Under the pieces are notes generated by a model. It saw only the letters and a list, made by a program, of their open reading frames with translations. It did not search any database and was not told the origin of the DNA. A program made the position numbers and the translations under genes. Source: Ceratodon purpureus (taxonomy: Eukaryota > Streptophyta > Bryopsida > Pseudoditrichales > Ditrichaceae). From it: a stretch of 64,000 nt of DNA. The DNA is taken from positions 6,039,224-6,103,223 of the forward strand of contig CM026432.1 in NCBI GenBank assembly GCA_014871385.1, read 5' to 3'. Below, one piece after another: positions 1 through 9,129 of this stretch; positions within the stretch are counted from its first letter, which is position 1, and every line of letters starts with the position of its first letter.

Positions 1-82
1 TTGAAAACTACCTAGTCCAGGACAAGCGTTCTCGGCAGCGAAAACCTCAGGCATTCTTAATGCTGTTTGGTAAGTATCGAAC

Positions 83-96
83 TGGCGCCGGCGCCA
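83..96. repeat. GGCGCC palindrome, perfect copy
   Basis: TGGCGCCGGCGCCA, extended to a 16-bp palindrome by flanking C and G. It is followed by GGTGGGAGGC, an extension shared with the sites at 768 and 1119. Confidence 0.95.
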
Positions 97-767
97 GGTG
101 GGAGGCGGTTCTGAAGTTGACTCAGAATGTAACTAACAGCAACGAGCATAAAGTTGACTAACAACAACAAGCAACAAGCACTTGCTTTCAACGGAGCAAG
201 TGATGGAGTACCGGCGCTATCAATACTTCCAAGCTAACACAGACGAATGTATACTTATAAAAGACTGTTTAAATAAAATTATGTGAAGAGCAAGTTCAAA
301 TGCTAATGAAGATAAACTCTGTGAGACGCTCAATTATGTGAAGAGCAACTCGAGAAAGTGCGACCAAACACCTCACAAGTTGGCTCAAAAAAACAGTTAG
401 CACAAGCGAATTTACGAATAGTTTCCGAAATCCAGCCAATAACGAGAAACGAGAATCTAATCTTTTTGAAGAGCCTCGCTTGCAGGTCCCACTATGCAGA
501 GGCCATCTCACGATAAACGTATACAATCCAATAATCGTATCAGAAAGTTCAAATCAGGAACTAAAATAAAAATCAATCAAGCAGAGGACTAGCATTCTCC
601 GAAGCAATCACAAGCATCAAATCTGGTCCTCGAAATCGATCACTGTAGATTGCAAGTACGAACGCTGAGACATAAATTGACTTCTGCCTCGGACTGAAGG
701 ACCGGGCGTGACTACAAACTTGTAAACATAGAGAAAGGATGGACAAAGGACGGACAAAGGATGGAAA

Positions 768-781
768 TGGCGCCGGCGCCA
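768..781. repeat. GGCGCC palindrome, perfect copy
   Basis: Perfect TGGCGCCGGCGCCA followed by GTTGGAGGC, related to the extension after the site at 83. Confidence 0.95.
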
Positions 782-1118
782 GTTGGAGGCTAGTATGCAA
801 AAGTCATAGAACCTAACAAATATAAGCATTTGCGTTCACTGGAGTATAGAAGGGAAGGCCTAGGGCTCTATTAATATATCGGTGCTAATAGTCATGTATC
901 CAAACACATAAAATTCTATCCAATGCATGCCACACTTGTGGAAAATAATGGAGAATTCAAAACCTGGAATGGGTTTAGTGAAGCACCACTTGTATATGAG
1001 ATTAGAGAATAAGAACGTATGTCCTCCACTTAGATTCCCAAGGTAAGCATGTGAGTATGAGAGCAAAAACTGAAATAGTTGATAGTTAACTCTAAGAAAG
1101 TCTCCATAACCATACAAA

Positions 1119-1132
1119 CGGCGCCGGCGCCA
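1119..1132. repeat. GGCGCC palindrome, one change
   Basis: CGGCGCCGGCGCCA; the first T is replaced by C. It is followed by GGTGTGAGGC, the same extension seen at 83. Confidence 0.95.
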
Positions 1133-1424
1133 GGTGTGAGGCAAATCTGCAAGGAACCAAAATATCCTACGCAGCCAAGTAGACGCAGTTAACAAAGGTT
1201 TTGAGTCACAAATGATAGCGTCAAAATCTCTCACGGGACACAACGCTGGCTCCAGCTGGGTCTGATAAACGGACTCTAAACCGAGATGAGGGCGTAAATC
1301 TGAGATTCACTGATAATAACTTCTGCGGAGTATCACATCCATACGGGATCCGCAAGAAGAGAAATTAATCAAACACGTGAAAGAGTTAGGGTTGAGAGCG
1401 ATGTGACCAAATTACAGTATGTGA

Positions 1425-1438
1425 TGGCGCCGGCGTCA
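1425..1438. repeat. GGCGCC palindrome, one change
   Basis: TGGCGCCGGCGTCA; a C to T change near the right end, as expected from deamination of a methylated cytosine. Confidence 0.9.
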
Positions 1439-1790
1439 CCTCACATGATGGGGGAATTTATGTTGACATCCAATGAAGATTAGACTATCCACATCAAAGA
1501 CTAAGTGATCCAAATCGTGCTCGCATCGGCATCGGCATGCAAAACTACCATGCATCTACTCAGTGAATCCGGGAATGAGTACTGCGATGAGCAGACTTGA
1601 TCAAGCAGCGTAATTTCTATACAAACCATATAGACCTGCAAGTATCCGAGTGCTTTTACAGTCAACAATGCGATGCTAGTTGGACATATCCTCTAGCGGA
1701 TCAAAAAACTCACAACCCCACGCCTCAAAATCCCCCCAACTCAATACAATGTGAATCTCAAGATACAGTCGACGCATTTTCCGCGGCTCG

Positions 1791-1804
1791 TGGCGCCGGC
1801 GCCA
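1791..1804. repeat. GGCGCC palindrome, perfect copy
   Basis: Perfect copy lying just downstream of the stop of the minus-strand ORF that ends at 1820. Confidence 0.95.
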
Positions 1805-1819
1805 GTTCTAAAGGGTACC

Positions 1820-2125
1820 TCACCAATCTGATCGCGAAGAAGAATTCCTAGAGACACAAACATGAAACATAACAATCTGACCTAATTCCGAAAGACCCAA
1901 CAAGCCCATCCACAAAAAACCGACTCTAAGTACCTGGACTTCAGTCTTTCGTTTCTTGCGCCCTCGACCCCCACCATCCTCGTCCTCCCTGGACCTCCTA
2001 CGCCCTCGCGTCCCCGTGCCTTGAGTCATGTTCAAGCCTTCAGGCGCCTCTCCAGCGAGCATGTGATCTAGAAGTCCTCCAACCCTGGCCTTCCTCGACC
2101 TCGACATACTGGTACTGCTCGGCAT
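1820..2125 (-). CDS. Small basic, possibly nuclear protein of unknown function
   Basis: From the ATG at 2125 the ORF gives about 101 residues. It starts MPSSTSMSRSRKARVGG and continues into a strongly charged stretch with GRRRSRED and GRKKRKTE, which looks like a nuclear localisation signal. A TATATA box on the minus strand at 2242-2248 lies about 117 bp upstream. A good splice donor (CAG/GTACTT) directly after the basic stretch, near 1934, could remove the hydrophobic tail seen in the unspliced ORF and join to an exon not identified here. The gene is divergent from the transposase gene and would share its promoter region. No family is recognised. The ORF could be spurious, but composition and promoter position favour a gene. 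Confidence 0.35.
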   Translation of the reverse strand: MPSSTSMSRSRKARVGGLLDHMLAGEAPEGLNMTQGTGTRGRRRSREDEDGGGRGRKKRKTEVQVLRVGFLWMGLLGLSELGQIVMFHVCVSRNSSSRSDW

Positions 2126-2241
2126 TGTGAACACCCACACTGTAAAGTAGATCTGAAGATGAAGTACCACCGTGACTATTTCGGGCGATGGAGTAGTTCG
2201 CAGCTGACAAGTCGTGGATAAGCATGATTGACCCTTGTCCT

Positions 2242-2248
2242 ATATATG
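2242..2248 (-). promoter_or_regulatory. TATA box of the small basic gene
   Basis: TATATA on the minus strand about 117 bp upstream of the ATG at 2125. It lies in the roughly 490-bp region shared with the divergent transposase gene. Confidence 0.35.
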
Positions 2249-2268
2249 GGACACCGGCGAATGCCGTT

Positions 2269-2276
2269 GGCGCCAC
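2269..2276. repeat. Half palindrome TGGCGCCA
   Basis: A single GGCGCC unit with flanking T and A, in the divergent promoter region 345 bp upstream of the transposase ATG. Confidence 0.7.
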
Positions 2277-2542
2277 GGTAATATTTCGACGTAAATTGCA
2301 AGGCTGCAACTACGCGTATTCACAACGTTACAGATTTAAAAGCGTTTCCTTCTGCATATTGGGCAGCGGCTAAACATCCAGTAAATCGTTTATCGGCACA
2401 TAACCCGGTAGTTAAACGGCTTATGAAATGGCGGCACTGGTCACGAATTTTTCCGACCGTTTCAATCGGGCCCCTATTACTTAACGATTAGAATTGGACA
2501 CATGAGTCCGTTGTGAATTCCTAACGACTGATTCACCCCAAA

Positions 2543-2550
2543 TATAAAAG
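2543..2550 (+). promoter_or_regulatory. TATA box of the transposase gene
   Basis: TATAAAAG lies 71 bp upstream of the ATG at 2614. The spacing fits a short 5' leader. Confidence 0.6.
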
Positions 2551-2613
2551 AAAACAACATGGTGTCTGGATATCACATTCCAGAGTACGAATCAAAATAC
2601 GATCAAAGTTACG

Positions 2614-5600
2614 ATGGAGTCCCAATCAGCCATACCGCGATTGTTGAACTTAGAGTTAGCTGGCGGAACTGCAAGATTAGATTGCTCTGGTGTTGGTGAT
2701 TCAGTAGAAGTCTTGGAGTCCAATATAGTACAGGCATTCTGCCTAAGCGTTGGAACAATACATATTAAAAGATTGGACGTTTCTGGAGCTCTTTGCGGGC
2801 GCTTCTGGCCGGAAAAGAGGAATGGCCAAAACATTTTCACGTTGCCTTTCACTGAAGACGGAATTTATATTGTACATGGCGATCCTCAGATGGGGATAGT
2901 TCCTGTAGATGCGCAATTGCAACCCGGAAGAAATGATAATGACCGGCATGTGGACTGGATTCTATTGGAGGACACGTCGTGTGACAGTCCATACAGCGAG
3001 GGTGGGTTTTCGTGTGGAAGTCCTGAATTCGAAGGAGGCTCTGGATCGCGGAGGGCTAATGCGCCAGGGAGACGAAACCTATGTCTCGAAGATTATCCTG
3101 TGGAGCCAATTGGTACCTCGGGTATTCAGGACACGGAGGTTGACAATGCTCCCGGATCACCTGATGTGACAACTCCACAGCACAGTCCGGGACCAGCCAG
3201 TCCAATACAGTGTCCCCCGTGCGATCAGAGTCCACTGGAATCGGTGAGTGCGGATTCGGAGGATGATCTTCTCGCTGAAGCTTACATGACACCGTGCTCT
3301 CCACCAAGGCCAAGGGCAACCGTAGCTGAGGACGACGACTCCCCTTTTCCCGGGGCGTTCTCCATAATGCCAAACTTAATGGATCTGGCTAGCAAAGGTT
3401 GCACGGGTGAGCTCGCTAGTCTCCCGCTTCTCGATTTCCCGCACACTAAATGCAGATATTTGCCAAGGGAATATGACGGAAATCAGCTATACGAAGTTCC
3501 TCCAGTTTCAGATGATGATTACATAACGACTGATATATCGTTCGATGGGCATCCCTGGATAAAGTCCAACAGCTACAATTCTGCGCGCCTTAAGGATGCA
3601 GGGCTGCGTGTTCGAAAGAGCTTGTGTGCTGGAGCTTTCGAGTGTAAAAACATTGATTGCCCCCATATCGATCTCCATGATGGTCCAAACACACTATATT
3701 GGGATGGCCGATGTCACAAAAGGGTAACTCCTGGGAAAACGCCGATAGATAGCGACTGGAGATGTTCCTTCTGTCATCATACACCTTATAACGTTCATCA
3801 GTGTAGTGCAGTTCTTTGGATAATTAGCCATGATTCAGAATTTCTAACGCGGGCGGTTGTGCACGCCGGAACACACTCTCATCCATCAGCTGCAGGGCGA
3901 AGTCGGGGTGCGTATGTCAACATGACGGATACAATCCACAAGTTCCTGGATGACAATCCCTGGCTACTGGCCGCACCGGGGTGGGTAGGATTCCGATGTG
4001 CGCATAAGAACTTCTTTGATTTAATTATGCAGGGCACAACAGTCGAAGAGAGGGAACTGTTGAACGAAGAGGACCTCGTCCGCATTCTAGAGGATGCACC
4101 GCCTTACCATGACAAAACTCGAGTGAAGTACGTAGTTACAAAGTTCAGGTCAGACCAAGAGCGCTGCATCCTAGCATTGAAGCGATACTCCCGGTACTGC
4201 TTCATACAGGAGAGTCATTTTCCTGGTCAGTCCGATGAAGGCATCAAATTTGTTTTCAAGATGTCGACTGTTGGTATTGGAAGCGGGGTGGACCTTGTCA
4301 AGCGAATGACATCAGGTGATTTGCAAGATTCTTTCGTTATGTTTGACCACGTGAAACGAATTCATCACTGGACAACGATGGCAGCGCATGTGTATGACCA
4401 TAATCTCCAGCGGTTGCTGACAATTGCGGTCTGTGAGATGAAGTTAGAGAACACCGAAAACCAAATTAAGTTTTGGAACCTTCTTAACAGTGCGGTACAG
4501 AAACGAGGGATGCCAAAACCAAAATTTAAGGGCTTTATGGCAGACGCGGCCCCCGCAAACTACAACGCTGTAAGGGCTGTTTACGGACTGGTGGAGGGGT
4601 TAGACGGAAATCCAGATGACGTGGAGAAAGATGTTCAAAACCCCGAGAATCCCATCCTAAGGACCTGCTATTTCCACTTCGTACAAAGCATCAGGGATCA
4701 CACCAATAAGTGGATTCTGGAAAAGTATCGAGTTCACCATGTCGAGATGTGCAAACGGTGGGCATCCGCTCCAACTAATCAGGAATTTCGACAAATAGCT
4801 GAAGAACTAGAAGAATGGTGGCAAACGTCTGGAGCAGTTCAGAAATGCAACGTGAAGTTCATGCTTGCTTGGAAGACGTGGTGGATGGCAAGGCGAACAT
4901 TATTTGCGTATCACCATGTGAATGAACTTGATCTGGATCTGGAGAGCGAAGCACTAATTCCAACTACAAATTTATGCGAACCCGTTCACAGCTCAATGTG
5001 GGCAACATCAGCATGTGGATACAAGGTAAAAATGGATTTGTATACAGTGTGTGCAGAGGACATGACCCGGTCACTCCTCCAGCAACAATTTTGTCTCGGG
5101 GCGTCAAGAGGTCAACTGAAGGGCTCCGGACCATCGAAGGCTGACTTGTTGCTGAGAAGTGCAGCTAGGTCGCACCGGCCTGAGAAAGTCGCAATGGCAG
5201 TGAAGGCCGCAGTAAAAGGAACAGAGTTCCACTCCAGAGGCGTCGGATTGGAAGGAGAGCTCGACAGGACTCAAAGCGTTCGAATTGGTGCAAGACTCGG
5301 AAGGCGAACTTCGGCTCGTTCACATCGACCCGATAAAGACAGCCGAACTATCAGAAGACCGCTGAAAGATCAACCTGAATCTGCGCAGCCATCGAGGAAA
5401 CGGAATGCGTCCCAAGTAGAAGAACAAGGATACGGGGCCACATTTGGACCATCTGCAAATCGGTATTCCTACTCGTCTGGGATGGCGCCGGCTCCATTTG
5501 GCACTCAAGCTGCTGCTACATCAGGAGGGCAGCCTAGGTGTTCCTACCAAGTGTGTTCCTCGGAGGGCAACAATCCAAGCGCGAGAGATTTTACTCAAAC

Positions 5601-6957
5601 TCAACGTCAGGGTCAAACCATGGCGCCATTGAACCCAGGCAATCATTGGCAGTATCCGCAAACCGAGTCGCATATATTTAACCCGCTCCCCAAACATGCT
5701 CCATACCCTGACCGATGCCATAATCAGCAAAGCACGATTTGGAGGCCCCCCTCTCTCCCGCTTTCTACCCAAGAGTACCTCACAAATCAGATATTGTCAT
5801 CGTCCATGAATCCTTCCCGTGACCCGTACATGGGGTCCCACCCGCTTTCTACTCAAGAATTCTTGACAAATCAGATTTTGTCACCATCCATTCCCCGTGA
5901 CTCATACATGGAGCAAACAGGGATACGAACCCCGGTCCCTAGGGCAAACATCCCGCATCAAAGTAATGGACATCCCATTCGTGCACCCCATAGTCTCATG
6001 TATCAACCATCCGGTTTATCCGGTCGACCACACTTACCAGGAATTCAACATCAGCAATATGCACCTGCTGACACGGTGTTGCAATTTGGTAACCCTGTTC
6101 TGGAGAGAGAAATCGATCACAACGAATGGGCGATTCGTAGATCATTACCAGGCGAAGACCCAAAATGTTCAGCTTACGTTGATCGAAATGGCAGATGGGA
6201 GTCTTGTGGTCGACCTCTTAAAAGTACTTCGAATCTAAGTGTCGCAGCTCCATCATTCTATGGCACATGTGAAATCCGATTCACAAAGAGCTTCCAAATT
6301 TATTGGTTCTGTCCAAGATCAGCATCAGGGTGTGTGGTTAGCGACCATGTCCTCCACATGAGAGGAGGGAAGCCGCCAAAAATACCAAGGGTTTGGCCGG
6401 TTGACAGAGGTACCAAGTTGAACACCTCCGAGGCTAATGAGCTTGGTAGAGCGGGATTCCTTTTGGTAGACGATGCTTCAGTTGAAGAGCAACTGAAACT
6501 CCAACAAATCGAGTTTGCAAGTAACGTGTCACCAATGAATCCGCTGAGAAGACCCCCGAGAAGGGCCGGGAAGCGAGTAAACAGACGATCTTTGACCGAC
6601 AGTGGAGAATCCCGAAGAGAAAACGGATTACGAATGGCCGCACAGGTTCGGGTTCTGAGTCAATGCAAGGAGGATTCTGTATACACGTTTAATTTGCAAA
6701 CTGTGTCAACAACAACTAACAAGTCTGTAAATTACGTAATCACCATAAGTGAGACGCCGTCTTGTACTTGTCCATTCTTCGTTAACAGCGTATCCGACCA
6801 CAAGCCTGGTCATTTCTACATGACATGTAAGCATATGTACCACATTTACAACCGAGTGCTCGGATTACCGCTTACTGATGAGCGGCCACATCAAGCAACT
6901 TTGAGCCGAGCGGAAGTCGAAGATATAATGAAGACCTGGAGACCTACTCCAACTTGA
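2614..6957 (+). CDS. Mutator-like (MULE) transposase with WRKY/GCM-type zinc finger and SWIM finger
   Basis: This is an intact 1447-aa intronless ORF. Residues 1-110 are a folded-looking N-terminus, and about 110-260 are acidic, Ser/Pro-rich and probably disordered. About 335-425 form a Cys/His domain ending HAGTHSHP, like WRKY/GCM-related fingers of MULE proteins. The MULE DDE core follows: D578 in MFDHVKR, D644 in FMADAAPANYNAV, the C..H stretch CYFHFVQSIRDH, and E789 in TTNLCEPVHS. A basic, low-complexity region (about 870-1130) contains a tandem repeat around LSTQE(Y/F)LTNQIL. A second Cys-rich patch follows. A SWIM finger is C1384-x-C1386-x18-C1405-x-H1407. All catalytic and zinc residues seem present, so the protein may be active or domesticated. 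Terminal inverted repeats were not found within 2 kb on either side. Its length is greater than most plant MULE transposases. Confidence 0.85.
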   Translation: MESQSAIPRLLNLELAGGTARLDCSGVGDSVEVLESNIVQAFCLSVGTIHIKRLDVSGALCGRFWPEKRNGQNIFTLPFTEDGIYIVHGDPQMGIVPVDAQLQPGRNDNDRHVDWILLEDTSCDSPYSEGGFSCGSPEFEGGSGSRRANAPGRRNLCLEDYPVEPIGTSGIQDTEVDNAPGSPDVTTPQHSPGPASPIQCPPCDQSPLESVSADSEDDLLAEAYMTPCSPPRPRATVAEDDDSPFPGAFSIMPNLMDLASKGCTGELASLPLLDFPHTKCRYLPREYDGNQLYEVPPVSDDDYITTDISFDGHPWIKSNSYNSARLKDAGLRVRKSLCAGAFECKNIDCPHIDLHDGPNTLYWDGRCHKRVTPGKTPIDSDWRCSFCHHTPYNVHQCSAVLWIISHDSEFLTRAVVHAGTHSHPSAAGRSRGAYVNMTDTIHKFLDDNPWLLAAPGWVGFRCAHKNFFDLIMQGTTVEERELLNEEDLVRILEDAPPYHDKTRVKYVVTKFRSDQERCILALKRYSRYCFIQESHFPGQSDEGIKFVFKMSTVGIGSGVDLVKRMTSGDLQDSFVMFDHVKRIHHWTTMAAHVYDHNLQRLLTIAVCEMKLENTENQIKFWNLLNSAVQKRGMPKPKFKGFMADAAPANYNAVRAVYGLVEGLDGNPDDVEKDVQNPENPILRTCYFHFVQSIRDHTNKWILEKYRVHHVEMCKRWASAPTNQEFRQIAEELEEWWQTSGAVQKCNVKFMLAWKTWWMARRTLFAYHHVNELDLDLESEALIPTTNLCEPVHSSMWATSACGYKVKMDLYTVCAEDMTRSLLQQQFCLGASRGQLKGSGPSKADLLLRSAARSHRPEKVAMAVKAAVKGTEFHSRGVGLEGELDRTQSVRIGARLGRRTSARSHRPDKDSRTIRRPLKDQPESAQPSRKRNASQVEEQGYGATFGPSANRYSYSSGMAPAPFGTQAAATSGGQPRCSYQVCSSEGNNPSARDFTQTQRQGQTMAPLNPGNHWQYPQTESHIFNPLPKHAPYPDRCHNQQSTIWRPPSLPLSTQEYLTNQILSSSMNPSRDPYMGSHPLSTQEFLTNQILSPSIPRDSYMEQTGIRTPVPRANIPHQSNGHPIRAPHSLMYQPSGLSGRPHLPGIQHQQYAPADTVLQFGNPVLEREIDHNEWAIRRSLPGEDPKCSAYVDRNGRWESCGRPLKSTSNLSVAAPSFYGTCEIRFTKSFQIYWFCPRSASGCVVSDHVLHMRGGKPPKIPRVWPVDRGTKLNTSEANELGRAGFLLVDDASVEEQLKLQQIEFASNVSPMNPLRRPPRRAGKRVNRRSLTDSGESRRENGLRMAAQVRVLSQCKEDSVYTFNLQTVSTTTNKSVNYVITISETPSCTCPFFVNSVSDHKPGHFYMTCKHMYHIYNRVLGLPLTDERPHQATLSRAEVEDIMKTWRPTPT
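5483..5496. repeat. GGCGCC palindrome, one change, inside the transposase CDS
   Basis: TGGCGCCGGCTCCA, encoding part of GMAPAPF in the disordered region of the transposase. Confidence 0.8.
5621..5628. repeat. Half palindrome TGGCGCCA inside the transposase CDS
   Basis: Half site 125 bp after the full site at 5483, in sequence encoding TMAPL. Confidence 0.6.
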
Positions 6958-7271
6958 TAGTGCAATGCAAGCGCCGGCTCAATCATGTTCTATCAAGGTG
7001 ATGGCAACCAAGTTTAGTATATACCACGATCGTGATTACTGATAGCAGATAAGAAGCACAGATGTGCACCCATATTGAGAACGCTTGGCATGCTGCATCC
7101 CCCTAGCACTTACTCGTAGAATCTGTTCAGCTTTCAATTAAGTAATATACAAACGGATTTGCAAATATGTCTTAATTACAAATACTCCTTGTGGCGGCTG
7201 TAACTCAGTCTCGTTACTCCACAAAAATGTGAGTTCAAAATTGAATAACCAACGGACTGATTTCTCTCTGA

Positions 7272-7285
7272 TGGCGCTGGCGCCA
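7272..7285. repeat. GGCGCC palindrome, one change, upstream of RING gene 1
   Basis: TGGCGCTGGCGCCA, 191 bp upstream of the ATG and about 100 bp upstream of the TATA box. Confidence 0.9.
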
Positions 7286-7373
7286 TTCGAACTAGGCACG
7301 GGCGGCGACGCCATTGTTGAATGAACGATTCCACTAGTTGGGATGAATGATTTAACTCGGCCTCAATGCAACC

Positions 7374-7380
7374 TATAAAT
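7374..7380 (+). promoter_or_regulatory. TATA box of RING gene 1
   Basis: TATAAAT lies 89 bp upstream of the ATG at 7463. Confidence 0.6.
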
Positions 7381-7462
7381 CACTTAGCAAATACTCACTC
7401 ACAAGTATTCAGGTTTTAGATCTTCCCTGCTTAGCCGTATTGGAACTATTGCACGCCGCTCC

Positions 7463-8553
7463 ATGATGTCGTCGATGGCTGTTTTCCCCTTTGGTACCCA
7501 CTACTCTAGGATTACGTCCATCTGTTACCACAAGCATTTGATTGCGTCCGAGGCTAAGGGGAAGCTTGATGTCTCAGAGGAGAAGTTAAGGAAACTGAAA
7601 GAGGAATTTGCAATGGAGGAGCCCTCGCTCCCGGAGGAAGGCAGTGGTGTCAACGCGCTTGTGGAGGCGGAGGGAATCCTACGTGACACACATTCACGAT
7701 TTCTACTCTGCTATGAGTCTCTGAAAGATGCAGTTGTGCAGACTGCCATGATTGGTTCCACTACAGCTGACCCAGGAGTGCGATTCGAGACACGGGCGAA
7801 AGTGATTGGCCTCCGGGAGAAGATGAGACAGCTGAAGGATGACCGAGCTCAGGCAGAGTCTACTCTCTGCAACATAGATGGGTATGGTTCTTACCGCTCT
7901 CTCATTGTCTTAGTTCTTGAGGCTGAGCGAGAAACCGATATCCTTCGGGAGGAGTGGCAGGAGAAGGAGGCCGACCAGCAGCTTACCATTGATATTTTAC
8001 GCCGATATAGCGAACACACGCAGTTAACACTTTCGTCCGCAGTTCTTCATCCCAGTAGCATTGCGGAAGGGGACACTCGAAGATGCGAGATGTGCGGAAC
8101 AGGATTTCCGGAAGAGGAAGTGATACGCACACCTTGCGGGCACTTATACCATATGTTCTGTCTCGCAATCCGAGTAGCCGTAGATACGGAGTGCAGCAAT
8201 GCTGAATGCAACCTAGCTTTCCCGACTCCTTGGATGCAAACCTTCGGGTTCCCATCCCTGATGTTGTCCGAGCACAGCACGGAGGCAATTCAAAGTTCCT
8301 CATCTTCCGAGGACGAAATCGCTCCAGGTAAGAACTTATCATACCATCGATATAATTTAAGTTCTATTCATAAGGATTTCAATTTTGAATGTTTGAGTCA
8401 CCAACGCTGATATTGTGCTTAATTTGATTGTGTCATGAAGCATGCGACAGTGGAGATATTGGTGCAAATGAGCTGGGGACCCAAGAGGCAGAAAGTCCTG
8501 CCCAAGGAAATTCCTCACCAACGCCGGTCCAAAAGCGACCACGGGTCCTTTAG
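7463..8553 (+). CDS. Coiled-coil RING-H2 protein 1 (putative E3 ubiquitin ligase)
   Basis: Two exons: 7463-8327 and 8441-8553. The 113-bp phase-1 intron has donor CAG/GTAAGA and acceptor TGAAG. Exon 2 stays open to TAG and ends SPTPVQKRPRVL, a basic nuclear-signal-like tail. The N-terminal two thirds is charged and helical (probable coiled coil) and includes LPEEGSGVNALVEAEGILRD. The RING-H2-like finger is CEMC, then PCGHLYHMFC, then CSNAEC; the last pair is spaced wider (x4) than the usual x2. A Ser/acidic stretch follows. The gene at 11146 is a paralogue with the same intron position and tail. Such proteins usually transfer ubiquitin to bound targets; the substrate is unknown. The unspliced reading would end at 8410 with an unrelated tail. 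Confidence 0.75.
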
Positions 8554-9129
8554 TTTCTATCTGTAGATAATATGAAACTCGGATACGGGTGATAGGAAGC
8601 CGTAGTTTTGGAAAAACTTGATAAGTAGTGCAGAAATCATTTGAAGCTATATAATTGAACTTGATTTACTGTGCTTCATTTTGCTCTAAAATTGTTGATT
8701 TCGACAGTGGTAAAGCTCATATCCGTCAAATCCGTCATATGACGAGTTCGCTCTGTGTGACTAACGGAATCTGCACATATTGCCTCTATGATGTGGGATG
8801 GCGCCGGCGCCGTCTGATCATACTTTGAAAGGAAGCGAAGACAGGAAGTACAGGTTCTTCAAGCAGATTTGCGCCGATGTTAAGTTTTTTATTAGGGACG
8901 AAATTCAGAAGGACACTTAATATTCGTACAATTCATGTAACCGCTGTAATAGATGATGTTATCGAGGGTTAAACGAAAGGCCACAATCGAAACGGCAGAC
9001 ACGAAAAGAGTTTAGTTCGCCGTACTGCATCACATGTGACCGCAAACACTTCGCATTGACAAATTTACGATCGGCACATTCAGAATTCATATAGCTAATA
9101 TCAACGACATACTTAGGGCTCTTTAGACA
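8554..9129. other. Intergenic region between RING gene 1 and the SPH gene
   Basis: Contains one palindrome (8799). No clear TATA box or gene is seen. Confidence 0.5.
8799..8812. repeat. GGCGCC palindrome, one change, upstream of the SPH gene
   Basis: TGGCGCCGGCGCCG, 331 bp upstream of the SPH protein ATG and 246 bp downstream of the RING gene 1 stop. Confidence 0.9.

Larger units (their letters stand above)
1..1819. other. Palindrome-rich stretch without a convincing gene
   Basis: No ORF here has recognisable domains. The longest, 860-1243 on the minus strand, runs through a palindrome and has no protein-like features. The stretch carries five copies of the GGCGCC-type palindrome at 83, 768, 1119, 1425 and 1791. 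A short direct repeat (AATTATGTGAAGAGCAA) occurs near 279 and 334. Confidence 0.6.
6958..7462. other. Intergenic region: transposase 3' end and RING gene 1 promoter
   Basis: Holds a degenerate GCGCCGGCTC at about 6971, the palindrome at 7272 and a TATA box at 7374. No further ORF is supported. Confidence 0.6.

Noticed and set aside
860-1243. 127-codon minus-strand ORF
   Set aside because: No domain, it passes through a palindrome, and it lacks a convincing promoter.
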